From the NCBI RefSeq assembly GCF_017051705.1, contig NZ_JAFIDJ010000001.1, forward strand, positions 496,001-560,000: a DNA stretch of 64,000 nucleotides, in the 5' to 3' direction. A model generated the notes under the pieces. That model had not been told where the DNA came from. It worked only from the letters and a program-made list of their open reading frames with translations, and did no database searches. The position numbers were made by a program, and so were the translations under genes. This DNA comes from Algoriphagus lutimaris. GTDB taxonomy: Bacteria > Bacteroidota > Bacteroidia > Cytophagales > Cyclobacteriaceae. Below, in pieces: positions 54,329 to 62,035 of this stretch (position 1 is its first letter; each line of letters opens with the position of its first letter).

Positions 54329-55390
54329 TTATAAACCTGAGTTTATAAGCTCGTACTCAAAAGAAGGTCTTCCTCTTTCTCCATCTTTCGTCAATGAGAG
54401 GAATCGTAACTTGTAATAATTATCCTCTGAATCTTTGACAATGTAATAACGGTCTTCAAGAACTGCTGGAGTTGAGTTTGGGCCACCACCTCCTCTCCAG
54501 GAAGAACCAATAGTTAATCTGTTGTCTGAATTAAAAGTTAAGGAAGCGATATCCGAGAAGAGAAAGTTTTCATAAGGGATATCTTCTTCCAGCACTTCCA
54601 CTGCGGTTGTTCCACCGTAGATGTTATGGTAAACTAAATCTTGGAAAAAATAGGCCAAAATCCCATTGGACGCCTGAGGAAAGGGAGTGGAGGAGGTACC
54701 TGCTGTCCATGCAATGTCCCAATCTTCTTTGGCGGGTTCTACTTCTACAATTCCATTTTCGAAGGAAACGTATACAAAATTGTCTGAATCATTTTTGGAA
54801 ATTTCAAGGGTGGAAGAGCTGCTGCCATCTGCATCCGCATGTTCCAAAAGGTATCCGGAACCATTCCTTGTGATTTTGATTTTTTTCCAAGTTCTTTCAG
54901 AGGCTCCACTGCTTCCTCTATTTAAGAGATATACTTCATTTTCATCATCGGATGCACTGATTGGAGCAATAATGGGCTTGTTTAATGGATTAGCAGGATC
55001 ATCAACATGTAGAATACTCTCCAAATTAGTAAATGAGAGCACTAGTTTACCAGTTGATTCAGCCGCTGAAACTTCTTCAGTTCCAACTTCGTCCAAAGAG
55101 GTTTTTCCAGTGGCAGAGGCCATTGCTCCTGTCGTTCCATTGATCAAAACTTTGAAATCTGATCCTGAATAAAATGCCAGGTCCCAATCATCTCTTTTTA
55201 CGGCAGTTTGTTCGCTAGACCTAAGTTTGATAAATGCTGTATTGGGAAAGGTTGCTCCACCTCCATTTACCTCAATCAATCCAGTTTCATCCGGTGGAAT
55301 TACAATTGGAGCTGAATCATCATTGCAAGATGTAAATAGACCTGCTCCTATGAATAATAAGCAAATAGGGAGTAATCGATCGTGTTTCAT
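54329..55390 (-). CDS. hmuY: HmuY-family heme-binding lipoprotein
   Basis: A 353-residue lipoprotein with a signal ending in LFIGAGLFTSCNDDS. The HmuY-fold marks are the paired strands VKRDDWDLAFYSG and AKEDWDIAWTAG, each preceded by a beta stretch. HmuY proteins capture heme at the cell surface and pass it to the TonB-dependent receptor. It is the last gene of the operon, 22 bases after the receptor gene, and is followed by a strong terminator. The sequence is longer than classic Porphyromonas HmuY (about 216 residues), so it may carry two related domains. The heme ligands cannot be identified by eye. Confidence 0.85.
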   Translation of the reverse strand: MKHDRLLPICLLFIGAGLFTSCNDDSAPIVIPPDETGLIEVNGGGATFPNTAFIKLRSSEQTAVKRDDWDLAFYSGSDFKVLINGTTGAMASATGKTSLDEVGTEEVSAAESTGKLVLSFTNLESILHVDDPANPLNKPIIAPISASDDENEVYLLNRGSSGASERTWKKIKITRNGSGYLLEHADADGSSSSTLEISKNDSDNFVYVSFENGIVEVEPAKEDWDIAWTAGTSSTPFPQASNGILAYFFQDLVYHNIYGGTTAVEVLEEDIPYENFLFSDIASLTFNSDNRLTIGSSWRGGGGPNSTPAVLEDRYYIVKDSEDNYYKLRFLSLTKDGERGRPSFEYELINSGL

Positions 55391-55412
55391 AGTTTAGATT
55401 ATTGATAATTGG

Positions 55413-57668
55413 TTAGTTTTTTAATTGATAAGTAAGTCCTAGGAAATAGGATCTTCCATAGCCTATAGGCCTTTGAGACCCCGTACTATGTGCAGCCCCG
55501 GATTCCGAACTGCTGTTGATTTGGGTAATATTGAATAGGTTTTTTATGCCGAGATGGACGTTCAGGTTTGTTCCTATCTCTTTTTTGAAGGTTAGATCCA
55601 TCCATTGGTATCCGTCCAATTCAATTTCTTTCGGTTTGGTGTTCTCATTTTCATCAATGGAGATTTCATACCCTGGCAGGCTTCCAGTCCATTTGTAAAA
55701 AAGACTAGCTGTAGTTTTCCATGGCCTGATCTGGTAAGAAATGTCAGAGGTGATTTCTGGAGTCCAAACAAAAATGGGAAGGTCTGATTCCTCCTGAGAT
55801 AGTTGATTATACCTACCTATGTATGAAAAGCCTAAGTTGAAATTCCAGTTTTTCATGGAAAGGTTTTCTCCTATAGTAATCCCGGTCGTTTTGTATTTAT
55901 CTACATTGATCAATGTAGTGACTTGTATATTTTCTGGATCTTGAGCATAGGCTATTCTATTGGAGATATCATTGTAGAATCCTCCGACTATCGTTTTCAA
56001 TTGAACGCCTTCAAAAACTTGCTTCTTCCAATCCAAGGAACCATTGATGCTATTGGAGGTTTCTGCTTCTAGGTTTGGGTTGCCGGTGATACTATGACTG
56101 GCATCGAAGAAATTAAAATATAATTCTCTGGTGGAAGGGGCTCTAAACCCATTTGCATAAGCAAATCGAATAGCCAACTGATCTGAGAGATTCCATTTCG
56201 TGTTGATCGAAGGAATAATTGGAGGTGCATCATAAGCAGAATTCCAGGTTTTTCTAAGGCCAGGTTTGACACTAACATTCGGACTAGGCGTCCAATCTGC
56301 AGAAAGGAAAACTGCATAATCCTGGATTCCATCATTTGAATCAATTCGTTCTCCTGCACCTTTTTCAAGATTAATGTCTATGCCTGGATTAAGGCGTAAG
56401 TTGTTCCCTGATTTCCAATCAGCCATCATTCTCCATGTGAACCCTTGGTAGTGGATGGTGGCATTAACCCCTTCTGCTTGAGATAGATATCTTTCTCCAC
56501 TGTAGACGTTGGTTACCCAGGTCTCTGAATCACGGGAATAATTTGTATAGGCACCTTGCCAGGTAAGACCAAAGCTATTTGATGATTCCCACCTTCCGCT
56601 TAACCTATGCATCCATCTCGAGGTGATGAAATTTTGATCTAAAATTTCAAACCGTGCATCTGCACCATAAGAAAATACTGTTTCATCCAAATAATCCAGT
56701 TGATAATCGGTGTAGATAGATTTACCTGTCCAAGACGCGCTCAGATTCATGAAAAACTGTTCTTTTGGAAGCCATTCATAGTCCCGACCTGTTTTTTCGC
56801 CTTTCCACCCTCCAAAATTGTTTTGTGAAAAAGATGCTCCAAAATTCCATTTTTCAATTCCGAGATTTCCGGAAATACTGCGGATATGGTTGCCTTTGCT
56901 AGTAAATGGCTGGTATTCTACTCCAACTGTTTCCTCTTGGATTCTGGCCATAACACTCCACTTGTTTCCAAGGTCTTTCTTGGTGATGATGTTGATTACT
57001 CCGGCTAGCGCATCCGCTCCATACACTACAGACATGGGGCCTTCTACAATTTCGATTCGTTCAATTCGGTTAATATCAATTTGATTGATATTGATTTCAT
57101 TGGAAGTGCCTTGTCTGCCCACCATTGGCACTCCATCGATAAGGATTTTTACATTTTGCCCGGACAATCCAAGAAGTTCCAAATTCGATGATCCCAATGC
57201 ATTATCCTGACTAAATCTAATTCCCAGTTGGGTGTTTAAAGCTTCTTGAATGGAAGTAGAAGCTCTGTTTTGAATGGTTTTTTTTTCAATCGATCGAACT
57301 TGATAAACCGAATTTCTTGCAGATTGAGGCTCGTAATTTCCTGTTACTACAACTGGATCTAAATCGTTGATTTCTTCTTTTAACCTAAATTCTTTAATAG
57401 TATCATTTTCAGATAAATAATACCAATTGGATTGGTAGCCTAATGCCGAAATTTGAAACCGTTTATTTCTCATTGCTATATCCAAGTCAAACTTCCCATC
57501 GATGTCAGTTTTAATGATTTTTCCATTTTCTAACTGAATAGTGGCGTAGGGAATTTCCTCTCCAGAACTGCTGGTTATTCGGGCCTTTTGTTGTGCAAGA
57601 GTAAAAGAGGAACAAAAGAGGATGAATAGTATCGAAGCGGTTATTTTATTTAGACTAAATCTAAACAT
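55413..57668 (-). CDS. hmuR: TonB-dependent heme receptor (HmuR-like)
   Basis: A 751-residue outer-membrane receptor. After a signal peptide (ILFILFCSSFTLA) come a carboxypeptidase-regulatory-like domain (about 28-105), the plug with VKILIDGVPMVGRQG and RIEIVEGPMSVVYGADALAG then VINIITKK, and a 22-strand-type barrel ending in SYFLGLTYQLKN. The heme-receptor signature FRAP (ANGFRAPSTREL) and NPNL (ITGNPNLEAE) is present with a His between them (DASHSI), which supports heme rather than siderophore transport. It lies 42 bases after hmuS. The start codon abuts a perfect inverted repeat (57649-57665), and a hairpin lies upstream. Confidence 0.93.
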   Translation of the reverse strand: MFRFSLNKITASILFILFCSSFTLAQQKARITSSSGEEIPYATIQLENGKIIKTDIDGKFDLDIAMRNKRFQISALGYQSNWYYLSENDTIKEFRLKEEINDLDPVVVTGNYEPQSARNSVYQVRSIEKKTIQNRASTSIQEALNTQLGIRFSQDNALGSSNLELLGLSGQNVKILIDGVPMVGRQGTSNEININQIDINRIERIEIVEGPMSVVYGADALAGVINIITKKDLGNKWSVMARIQEETVGVEYQPFTSKGNHIRSISGNLGIEKWNFGASFSQNNFGGWKGEKTGRDYEWLPKEQFFMNLSASWTGKSIYTDYQLDYLDETVFSYGADARFEILDQNFITSRWMHRLSGRWESSNSFGLTWQGAYTNYSRDSETWVTNVYSGERYLSQAEGVNATIHYQGFTWRMMADWKSGNNLRLNPGIDINLEKGAGERIDSNDGIQDYAVFLSADWTPSPNVSVKPGLRKTWNSAYDAPPIIPSINTKWNLSDQLAIRFAYANGFRAPSTRELYFNFFDASHSITGNPNLEAETSNSINGSLDWKKQVFEGVQLKTIVGGFYNDISNRIAYAQDPENIQVTTLINVDKYKTTGITIGENLSMKNWNFNLGFSYIGRYNQLSQEESDLPIFVWTPEITSDISYQIRPWKTTASLFYKWTGSLPGYEISIDENENTKPKEIELDGYQWMDLTFKKEIGTNLNVHLGIKNLFNITQINSSSESGAAHSTGSQRPIGYGRSYFLGLTYQLKN
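57649..57665. promoter_or_regulatory. Candidate iron-regulator box abutting the hmuR start codon
   Basis: The 17-base sequence TTTAGACTAAATCTAAA is a perfect inverted repeat (TTTAGA, 5-base spacer, TCTAAA). It also encodes codons just after the hmuR ATG. The same arms and spacing occur upstream of hmuT at 61532-61548. Iron regulation is inferred from the gene context. Confidence 0.55.
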
Positions 57669-57685
57669 AGAGCTAAATTTTTTTT

Positions 57686-57703
57686 GGGGAGTATTACCTC
57701 CCC
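57686..57703 (-). other. Hairpin between hmuS and hmuR
   Basis: A 6-bp GC-rich stem (GGGGAG with CTCCCC) with a 6-base loop, in the 42-base gap. On the minus strand it is followed by a run of A, not T, so it is not a standard terminator. It could be an RNA processing or stability element. Confidence 0.5.
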
Positions 57704-57710
57704 ATCAGTA

Positions 57711-58760
57711 TTATGTCAATTGATCCAATAATTCTTTCCATGCGGGTTTTTGAGGCAATCCTGGTTTTCTAAGACCAAAGAATTGAGCTACCATTTCTCC
57801 GTTTTTGTCAAATAGTTCAAGTGCGGATACATATCCATCTGTTGTATTTTTATGAACCACATATGCAGAATCTACTTCTGATTCATTAAGGTGCATATTG
57901 AAATCAGGATCTAGAACATTAATCCAATCTCCCATTTGTCTGATGGTTCTTACTTTTCCCTGATGAATTTGAATGTTTCCTTTATTGCCCGCAAAAATCA
58001 TGATTGGTAATTGCGTTTCAGAGGCAACAGAAAGTACTTTCCTCACAGAAGACTTGCTTACTTCGTAGGCCCATCTATCCCCAATCCATTTTACAGCATC
58101 CAATCGGTTCAGTTTATGCTTTCTAAGCATACCGAAAAAGTCATGAGTATCTTTCATATTCGCCCAATCGGATTGAAACTCTTCCATATCCAGTTCATCC
58201 AATGAGGAGTAAATGGGCTTTTCAGGCATTTCAATGGATAGTGGGATATGTTGGTTTTCCGATGCGTATTTTTCAACCATTAATTCATACGCCTCTGGGT
58301 TAGACTTCTCTTGTAAATAAACTTTTAAAATAGCCTCTCCAGTCTGGTCAAAATATTGAAGGCTTTTTAATATTCCTCTTGGAGATTGGGTAGTCACAGC
58401 AAAACCGAATTTCCAGCTTTTGAAAAACACACGCTGTTCTATTGGTCCAATCACGGTAGCGATGGTTGAAGGACCGGCAGCATGTAGTTCAATTTTTTGA
58501 AAAGGGCCTTTATGCTCCAAGACACATGCTTCATTTCTAGTCAAAGACATGACTTTCCCAAGCTTAGGGAAATCAAGTACCTGTGATTTAAAATTGTCTT
58601 GTAGTCTTATTACATTCTCACCGATACCTGTTGCCAATAACTCGGCTTCAGAAACTCCTAGTCTTTTTGCTGCATCTCGGATTCTTAATTGAGGAAAGTC
58701 GCTTTTTAATTCTTCCCAGTTTTGCTTTAGTGTGTCGGTAGATTCATTAAAGATTTCCAT
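57711..58760 (-). CDS. hmuS: Cytoplasmic heme-handling protein (HemS/HmuS-like)
   Basis: A 349-residue protein of the HemS/ChuS family, which binds incoming heme in the cytoplasm and releases its iron or delivers it. It has two related halves: SLTRNEACVLEHKGPFQKIE in the first, and GKVRTIRQMGDWINVLDPDF followed by NMHLNESEVDSAYVV in the second, where the family heme-binding pocket lies. The RIRDAAKRLGVSEAELLATG segment near the N-terminus is typical. It overlaps the hmuV gene by 14 bases and lies 42 bases before hmuR. Whether it degrades heme or acts as a carrier cannot be decided here. Confidence 0.92.
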   Translation of the reverse strand: MEIFNESTDTLKQNWEELKSDFPQLRIRDAAKRLGVSEAELLATGIGENVIRLQDNFKSQVLDFPKLGKVMSLTRNEACVLEHKGPFQKIELHAAGPSTIATVIGPIEQRVFFKSWKFGFAVTTQSPRGILKSLQYFDQTGEAILKVYLQEKSNPEAYELMVEKYASENQHIPLSIEMPEKPIYSSLDELDMEEFQSDWANMKDTHDFFGMLRKHKLNRLDAVKWIGDRWAYEVSKSSVRKVLSVASETQLPIMIFAGNKGNIQIHQGKVRTIRQMGDWINVLDPDFNMHLNESEVDSAYVVHKNTTDGYVSALELFDKNGEMVAQFFGLRKPGLPQKPAWKELLDQLT

Positions 58761-59565
58761 AATAAGCTAGTTTTGAAGAGGATAAATTCGAGATTATTTC
58801 AGGGGAGGACGATACAATCAGTCCTCCGGTATAAGGGTTTTTAATAAGCTGGATAGGATGCTCAAACACATGGTCTAATGTTTCTTTTTCCATGACAGCA
58901 TTCACTTCTCCGGTTTTTACAATTGTTCCATTTTTTAGTAGTGCTATTTTATCCGCGTATTGAATAGCCAAATTCAATTCATGTAAAATCAGCAAAATGC
59001 CTATGTTTCTGGATTTTAATTTGTCTAGTATTTTTAGAACAGCATGTTGCTGTGAAATATCAAGACTAGAGGTAGGTTCATCCAACAGCAGAAATCTTGG
59101 AAAGGGTTTGTTTTCCCAGATTTGAACCAGCACTCTTGCCAAATGGACTCTTTGCTTTTCTCCTCCAGAGAGATAGTTGAAGGCTTTCTCTCTTAGATGA
59201 CCAGTATTGGTCACTTCCATTATTTCAGAAATCAAGTTTTCCGGTTCTGTTGAACTGGAACTAATCAATCCCAGTCGAACTACTTCTTCAGCAGAGAAAG
59301 GGAAATTCAATTGGGAATGCTGTGGCATAACCGCTCTGATTTCTGCCAATTGTTTTGGCTTGAGTTGATGAACCAGATTTCCATTGTAGTGAACAGTGCC
59401 CTGCTTGCAAGCTATTTCTCCTGATAAAACTTTGAAAAAAGTGGATTTTCCTGCTCCATTAGGTCCTAAAATTGCCATAATTTCACCTGGGTTCAATTCC
59501 AGATTCATCTGATCAATGATCGCTCTGTTTTTGATGCAATAATGAATATTTGAAGCTCTAAGCAT
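58747..59565 (-). CDS. hmuV: Heme ABC transporter ATP-binding protein
   Basis: A 272-residue ATPase that powers heme import with HmuU and HmuT. Walker A is ILGPNGAGKST, the signature LSGGEKQRVHLARVL and Walker B RFLLLDEPTSSLD; the switch His is in ILHELNLA. It overlaps hmuU by 8 bases at its start and hmuS by 14 bases at its end, indicating tight translational coupling. All motifs are intact. The heme substrate is inferred from the neighbouring hmuS, hmuR and hmuY genes rather than from this protein. Confidence 0.95.
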   Translation of the reverse strand: MLRASNIHYCIKNRAIIDQMNLELNPGEIMAILGPNGAGKSTFFKVLSGEIACKQGTVHYNGNLVHQLKPKQLAEIRAVMPQHSQLNFPFSAEEVVRLGLISSSSTEPENLISEIMEVTNTGHLREKAFNYLSGGEKQRVHLARVLVQIWENKPFPRFLLLDEPTSSLDISQQHAVLKILDKLKSRNIGILLILHELNLAIQYADKIALLKNGTIVKTGEVNAVMEKETLDHVFEHPIQLIKNPYTGGLIVSSSPEIISNLSSSKLAYYGNL

Positions 59566-60628
59566 AAGTTTTGGAATGATTTAGGTTGAAAATCAGCCAG
59601 ATAAAGAAAGGTGCTCCTACTAATGCGGTAATGACCCCAATTGGCATTTCTGCAGGAATTACTATAATTCTGGCTACCAGATCTGCAAAATTCATCAAGA
59701 TAGCACCCAGCAAAAAGGATCCCGGCAAGACGAGTCTATGGTCTGCTCCGAATAGTATTCGTATCAGGTGAGGTACCACTAATCCGACAAACCCTACCAT
59801 TCCTACCATCGATACCCCAGTTCCAACAATTAATGCACAGTAGATTAAAAGCTTTAGCTTAACTCTCTGAACATTGACTCCCATATGGAAGGCTTCTTGC
59901 TCTCCTAGTGCTAATGCATTTAAGGCTTGATGTTGAAAGAGAAGAAGGAGGGAGGGGACTCCAATCAATACTAAACTGATTGGAATTTTATTCCAGACTG
60001 AACCTCCCAGATCACCCAAGCTCCAAAAAGTAAAACTTCTTAAAGCAGTATCATCTGCAAAGAATAAGACCAATCCGATCAGTGCTCCTGCTAATGCATT
60101 AATGGCTACCCCGGCCAATATCAACGTCCCCGATTCAGTTTTTCCTTGGCTTTTGGAAAGTTTATAGACACCGATGACATGTATTAAACCACCGAAGAAT
60201 GCGAAAAAGGGGAGTCCTATTAATTGCAAAGGTTCGAAAAGGGTGGAAGTGACAGGAATTAACACCATAAAGATGACCGCGAAAAGTGCGCTTCCGCTAC
60301 TAACTCCGATTAAACCAGGTTCTACCAGTGGGTTTCTGAACATTCCCTGAAGGGAGGCTCCGGCAATTCCCAATCCTCCTCCTACCATGGTAGCCATAAT
60401 GATTCTGGGTAATCTTATCTGAAGCAGCACATTTTCTTGCTGTATGCTATGTAATCCTATATGAATACCCAACTGTTCCATCAAAATGGAAAAGCTTTGT
60501 GATATGGAAATGGTATATGCTCCTAGAGAGAGGGAAAGAAATATTAGTAAGGTCAAGGAAATCGCAAAAACTAGTAGAATTAGGTTTTGCGATTTTGACT
60601 TATCGGTATGTAAAGTTGAAATCAGCAT
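59558..60628 (-). CDS. hmuU: Heme ABC transporter permease (FecCD family)
   Basis: A 356-residue permease with about ten membrane segments. Family blocks: RLPRIIMATMVGGGLGIAGA then SLQGMFRNPLVEPGLIGVSS, VILAGVAINALAGALIGL-like sequence, WSLGDLGGSVWNKI, and GFVGLVVPHLIRILFGADHR, the contact region for the ATPase. The start ATG shares one base with the stop of hmuT (TAATG). It belongs to the vitamin B12/siderophore/heme permease family; heme is assigned from the operon. Confidence 0.95.
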   Translation of the reverse strand: MLISTLHTDKSKSQNLILLVFAISLTLLIFLSLSLGAYTISISQSFSILMEQLGIHIGLHSIQQENVLLQIRLPRIIMATMVGGGLGIAGASLQGMFRNPLVEPGLIGVSSGSALFAVIFMVLIPVTSTLFEPLQLIGLPFFAFFGGLIHVIGVYKLSKSQGKTESGTLILAGVAINALAGALIGLVLFFADDTALRSFTFWSLGDLGGSVWNKIPISLVLIGVPSLLLLFQHQALNALALGEQEAFHMGVNVQRVKLKLLIYCALIVGTGVSMVGMVGFVGLVVPHLIRILFGADHRLVLPGSFLLGAILMNFADLVARIIVIPAEMPIGVITALVGAPFFIWLIFNLNHSKTYA

Positions 60629-61491
60629 TAGGGTCTAGCGGCTTTTGCAAGTTCCAAGGCAGCTTTTCCTACGCGAGGTCCAAAGCTTGATAGATAATGA
60701 CCATCCATAGTAATAATTTGGTTTTTCTGGAAGGCGGTAGTTTGATCAATCCCTTGAATTTTTGATAATCCTTCCAACCCGCCCAAACTTTGGACACTTG
60801 AAGCGAAAAGTATAATGAAGTCTGGGTTTAAATTAGGTAAGGACTCAGGGCTCAATGGAGCGAACTCATCGAAACCAGTAGCAGTATTTTCTAGCTGAGC
60901 TATTTTAAAAATCTCTGAAGCAAAGGTCTTTTCTCCTGCAATAAATAGGGTTTCCGGCCCCCTTGCCATAACGAATAAGGCTTTGGGCTTGCTTTCATGG
61001 GTTGCTATAAACTGATTTAACTTCTCTAAATCAGCATCTATTTCTGAAATAAGATGCACCCCCTTTTCTTTCTCTTGAAAAAGTTCAGAAAGTTCTGCAA
61101 TTATTGTTTTGGTTTCTGCGATCGATTTAGGTTTTGTAAATAATTCCAATTCAACCTGGGCAGCTTTTAATTGAGTGATGACATCTGCATTTAAATATCC
61201 CTCTTCTATCAGGACCAAATCAGGTCCAAAAGCTAAAATTCCTTCTGCTTTTATTTGATTTCTATACCCAATGGAAGGCAATTCTTTCATAGCTTCCGGA
61301 TAGGTCGAAGTTAAGTCTGTGGCAATTATTTCATCCCCATGCCCTAATGCGTTTACAATCTCTGTGATCGTGCCTCCGGCAGTAATTATTTTTTTGGATG
61401 TTTGATCCGTTGTCGTCTCTTCAGATTTTTCGTGCGATCCGCATGCTACAAGAGAAAATGCTATGAATACCAGAACTAATTTTCTTATCAT
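60628..61491 (-). CDS. hmuT: Heme-binding periplasmic lipoprotein
   Basis: A 287-residue substrate-binding protein of the cluster A-III type, first gene of the heme operon. The lipoprotein signal ends in FIAFSLVACGSHEK. The mature part has IITAGGTITEIVNALGHGDE, which contains the Gly-Thr-Ile-Thr-Glu segment found near the heme ligand in HmuT proteins, and ILAFGPDLVLIEEG. Ends with its stop overlapping the hmuU start by one base. A candidate iron-regulator inverted repeat lies 41-57 bases upstream of its start codon, where it could overlap the promoter. Confidence 0.93.
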   Translation of the reverse strand: MIRKLVLVFIAFSLVACGSHEKSEETTTDQTSKKIITAGGTITEIVNALGHGDEIIATDLTSTYPEAMKELPSIGYRNQIKAEGILAFGPDLVLIEEGYLNADVITQLKAAQVELELFTKPKSIAETKTIIAELSELFQEKEKGVHLISEIDADLEKLNQFIATHESKPKALFVMARGPETLFIAGEKTFASEIFKIAQLENTATGFDEFAPLSPESLPNLNPDFIILFASSVQSLGGLEGLSKIQGIDQTTAFQKNQIITMDGHYLSSFGPRVGKAALELAKAARP

Positions 61492-61531
61492 TATTTAGAT
61501 CAATTATAAATACATGACAAATGTAAATTTA

Positions 61532-61548
61532 TTTAGATTTAATCCAAA
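61532..61548. promoter_or_regulatory. Candidate iron-regulator box upstream of hmuT
   Basis: TTTAGATTTAATCCAAA is an inverted repeat (TTTAGA, 5-base spacer, TCCAAA, one mismatched pair) and is symmetrical for two more bases on each side. It matches the box at 57649-57665 in arms and spacing. It is placed to overlap the heme operon promoter. Confidence 0.6.
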
Positions 61549-61572
61549 TAGGTATAAGACTATTTTTTATAA

Positions 61573-61899
61573 AAAAGTGCTGAATGGAATTTGCTAAGGA
61601 TTAATGTTTTTACTGATGTGCGAAAGGATGTTCGTTTTGTTGATAATGGAAAGTGGATCACCACCTGCGGAATCTCTGCTGGAATAGATGGAGCAATCTT
61701 GGAATTTGTTTTAGTTGATCGACCTTCTGATCTACATGCGTTAATTAATGGTGAGAAATTTCCGCTTTTCTTTGAATCAGTGAATGTCTTTTCTGATGGA
61801 GATTTGGTCTATTTTGAACGAGATAGCAAGGGAAAAGTCATCGGTTATAGAATCCAAAAGGAGGGAACCCTTTATCTGAAAATCTCCGTGGATTGTTGA
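61573..61899 (+). pseudogene. Chimeric remnant: DJ-1/PfpI fragment joined to a serine-hydrolase tail
   Basis: An open frame with no ATG start. Its first third (FTDVRKDVRFVDNGKWITTC followed by GISAGIDGAI) is the late segment of DJ-1/PfpI-family proteins. Its last part (GDLVYFERDSKGKVIGYRIQ followed by KEGTLYLKI) looks like the small beta domain at the end of beta-lactamase-type serine hydrolases (DUF3471-like). No intact domain is present. The likeliest origin is a deletion that fused the ends of two lost genes in frame. A TTG at 61591 could allow translation of 102 residues, but function is unlikely. Confidence 0.6.
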
Positions 61900-62035
61900 A
61901 TTAACGGGTTGAAGTCTGGAATTTTTATACAGGATTGCCAAAAAGCTATTCATTCCCACCATTTACATAATTGATTTCATGGGGTTTTGTGGTCCTTGCT
62001 TTTTACCTTAATTTAACTGACACAACCTTAATTCT

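Noticed and set aside
54687-55172. A 161-codon open frame on the plus strand opposite hmuY
   Set aside because: It is fully antisense to a well-supported lipoprotein gene and has no domain or signal character. It is a shadow of the HmuY codon pattern.
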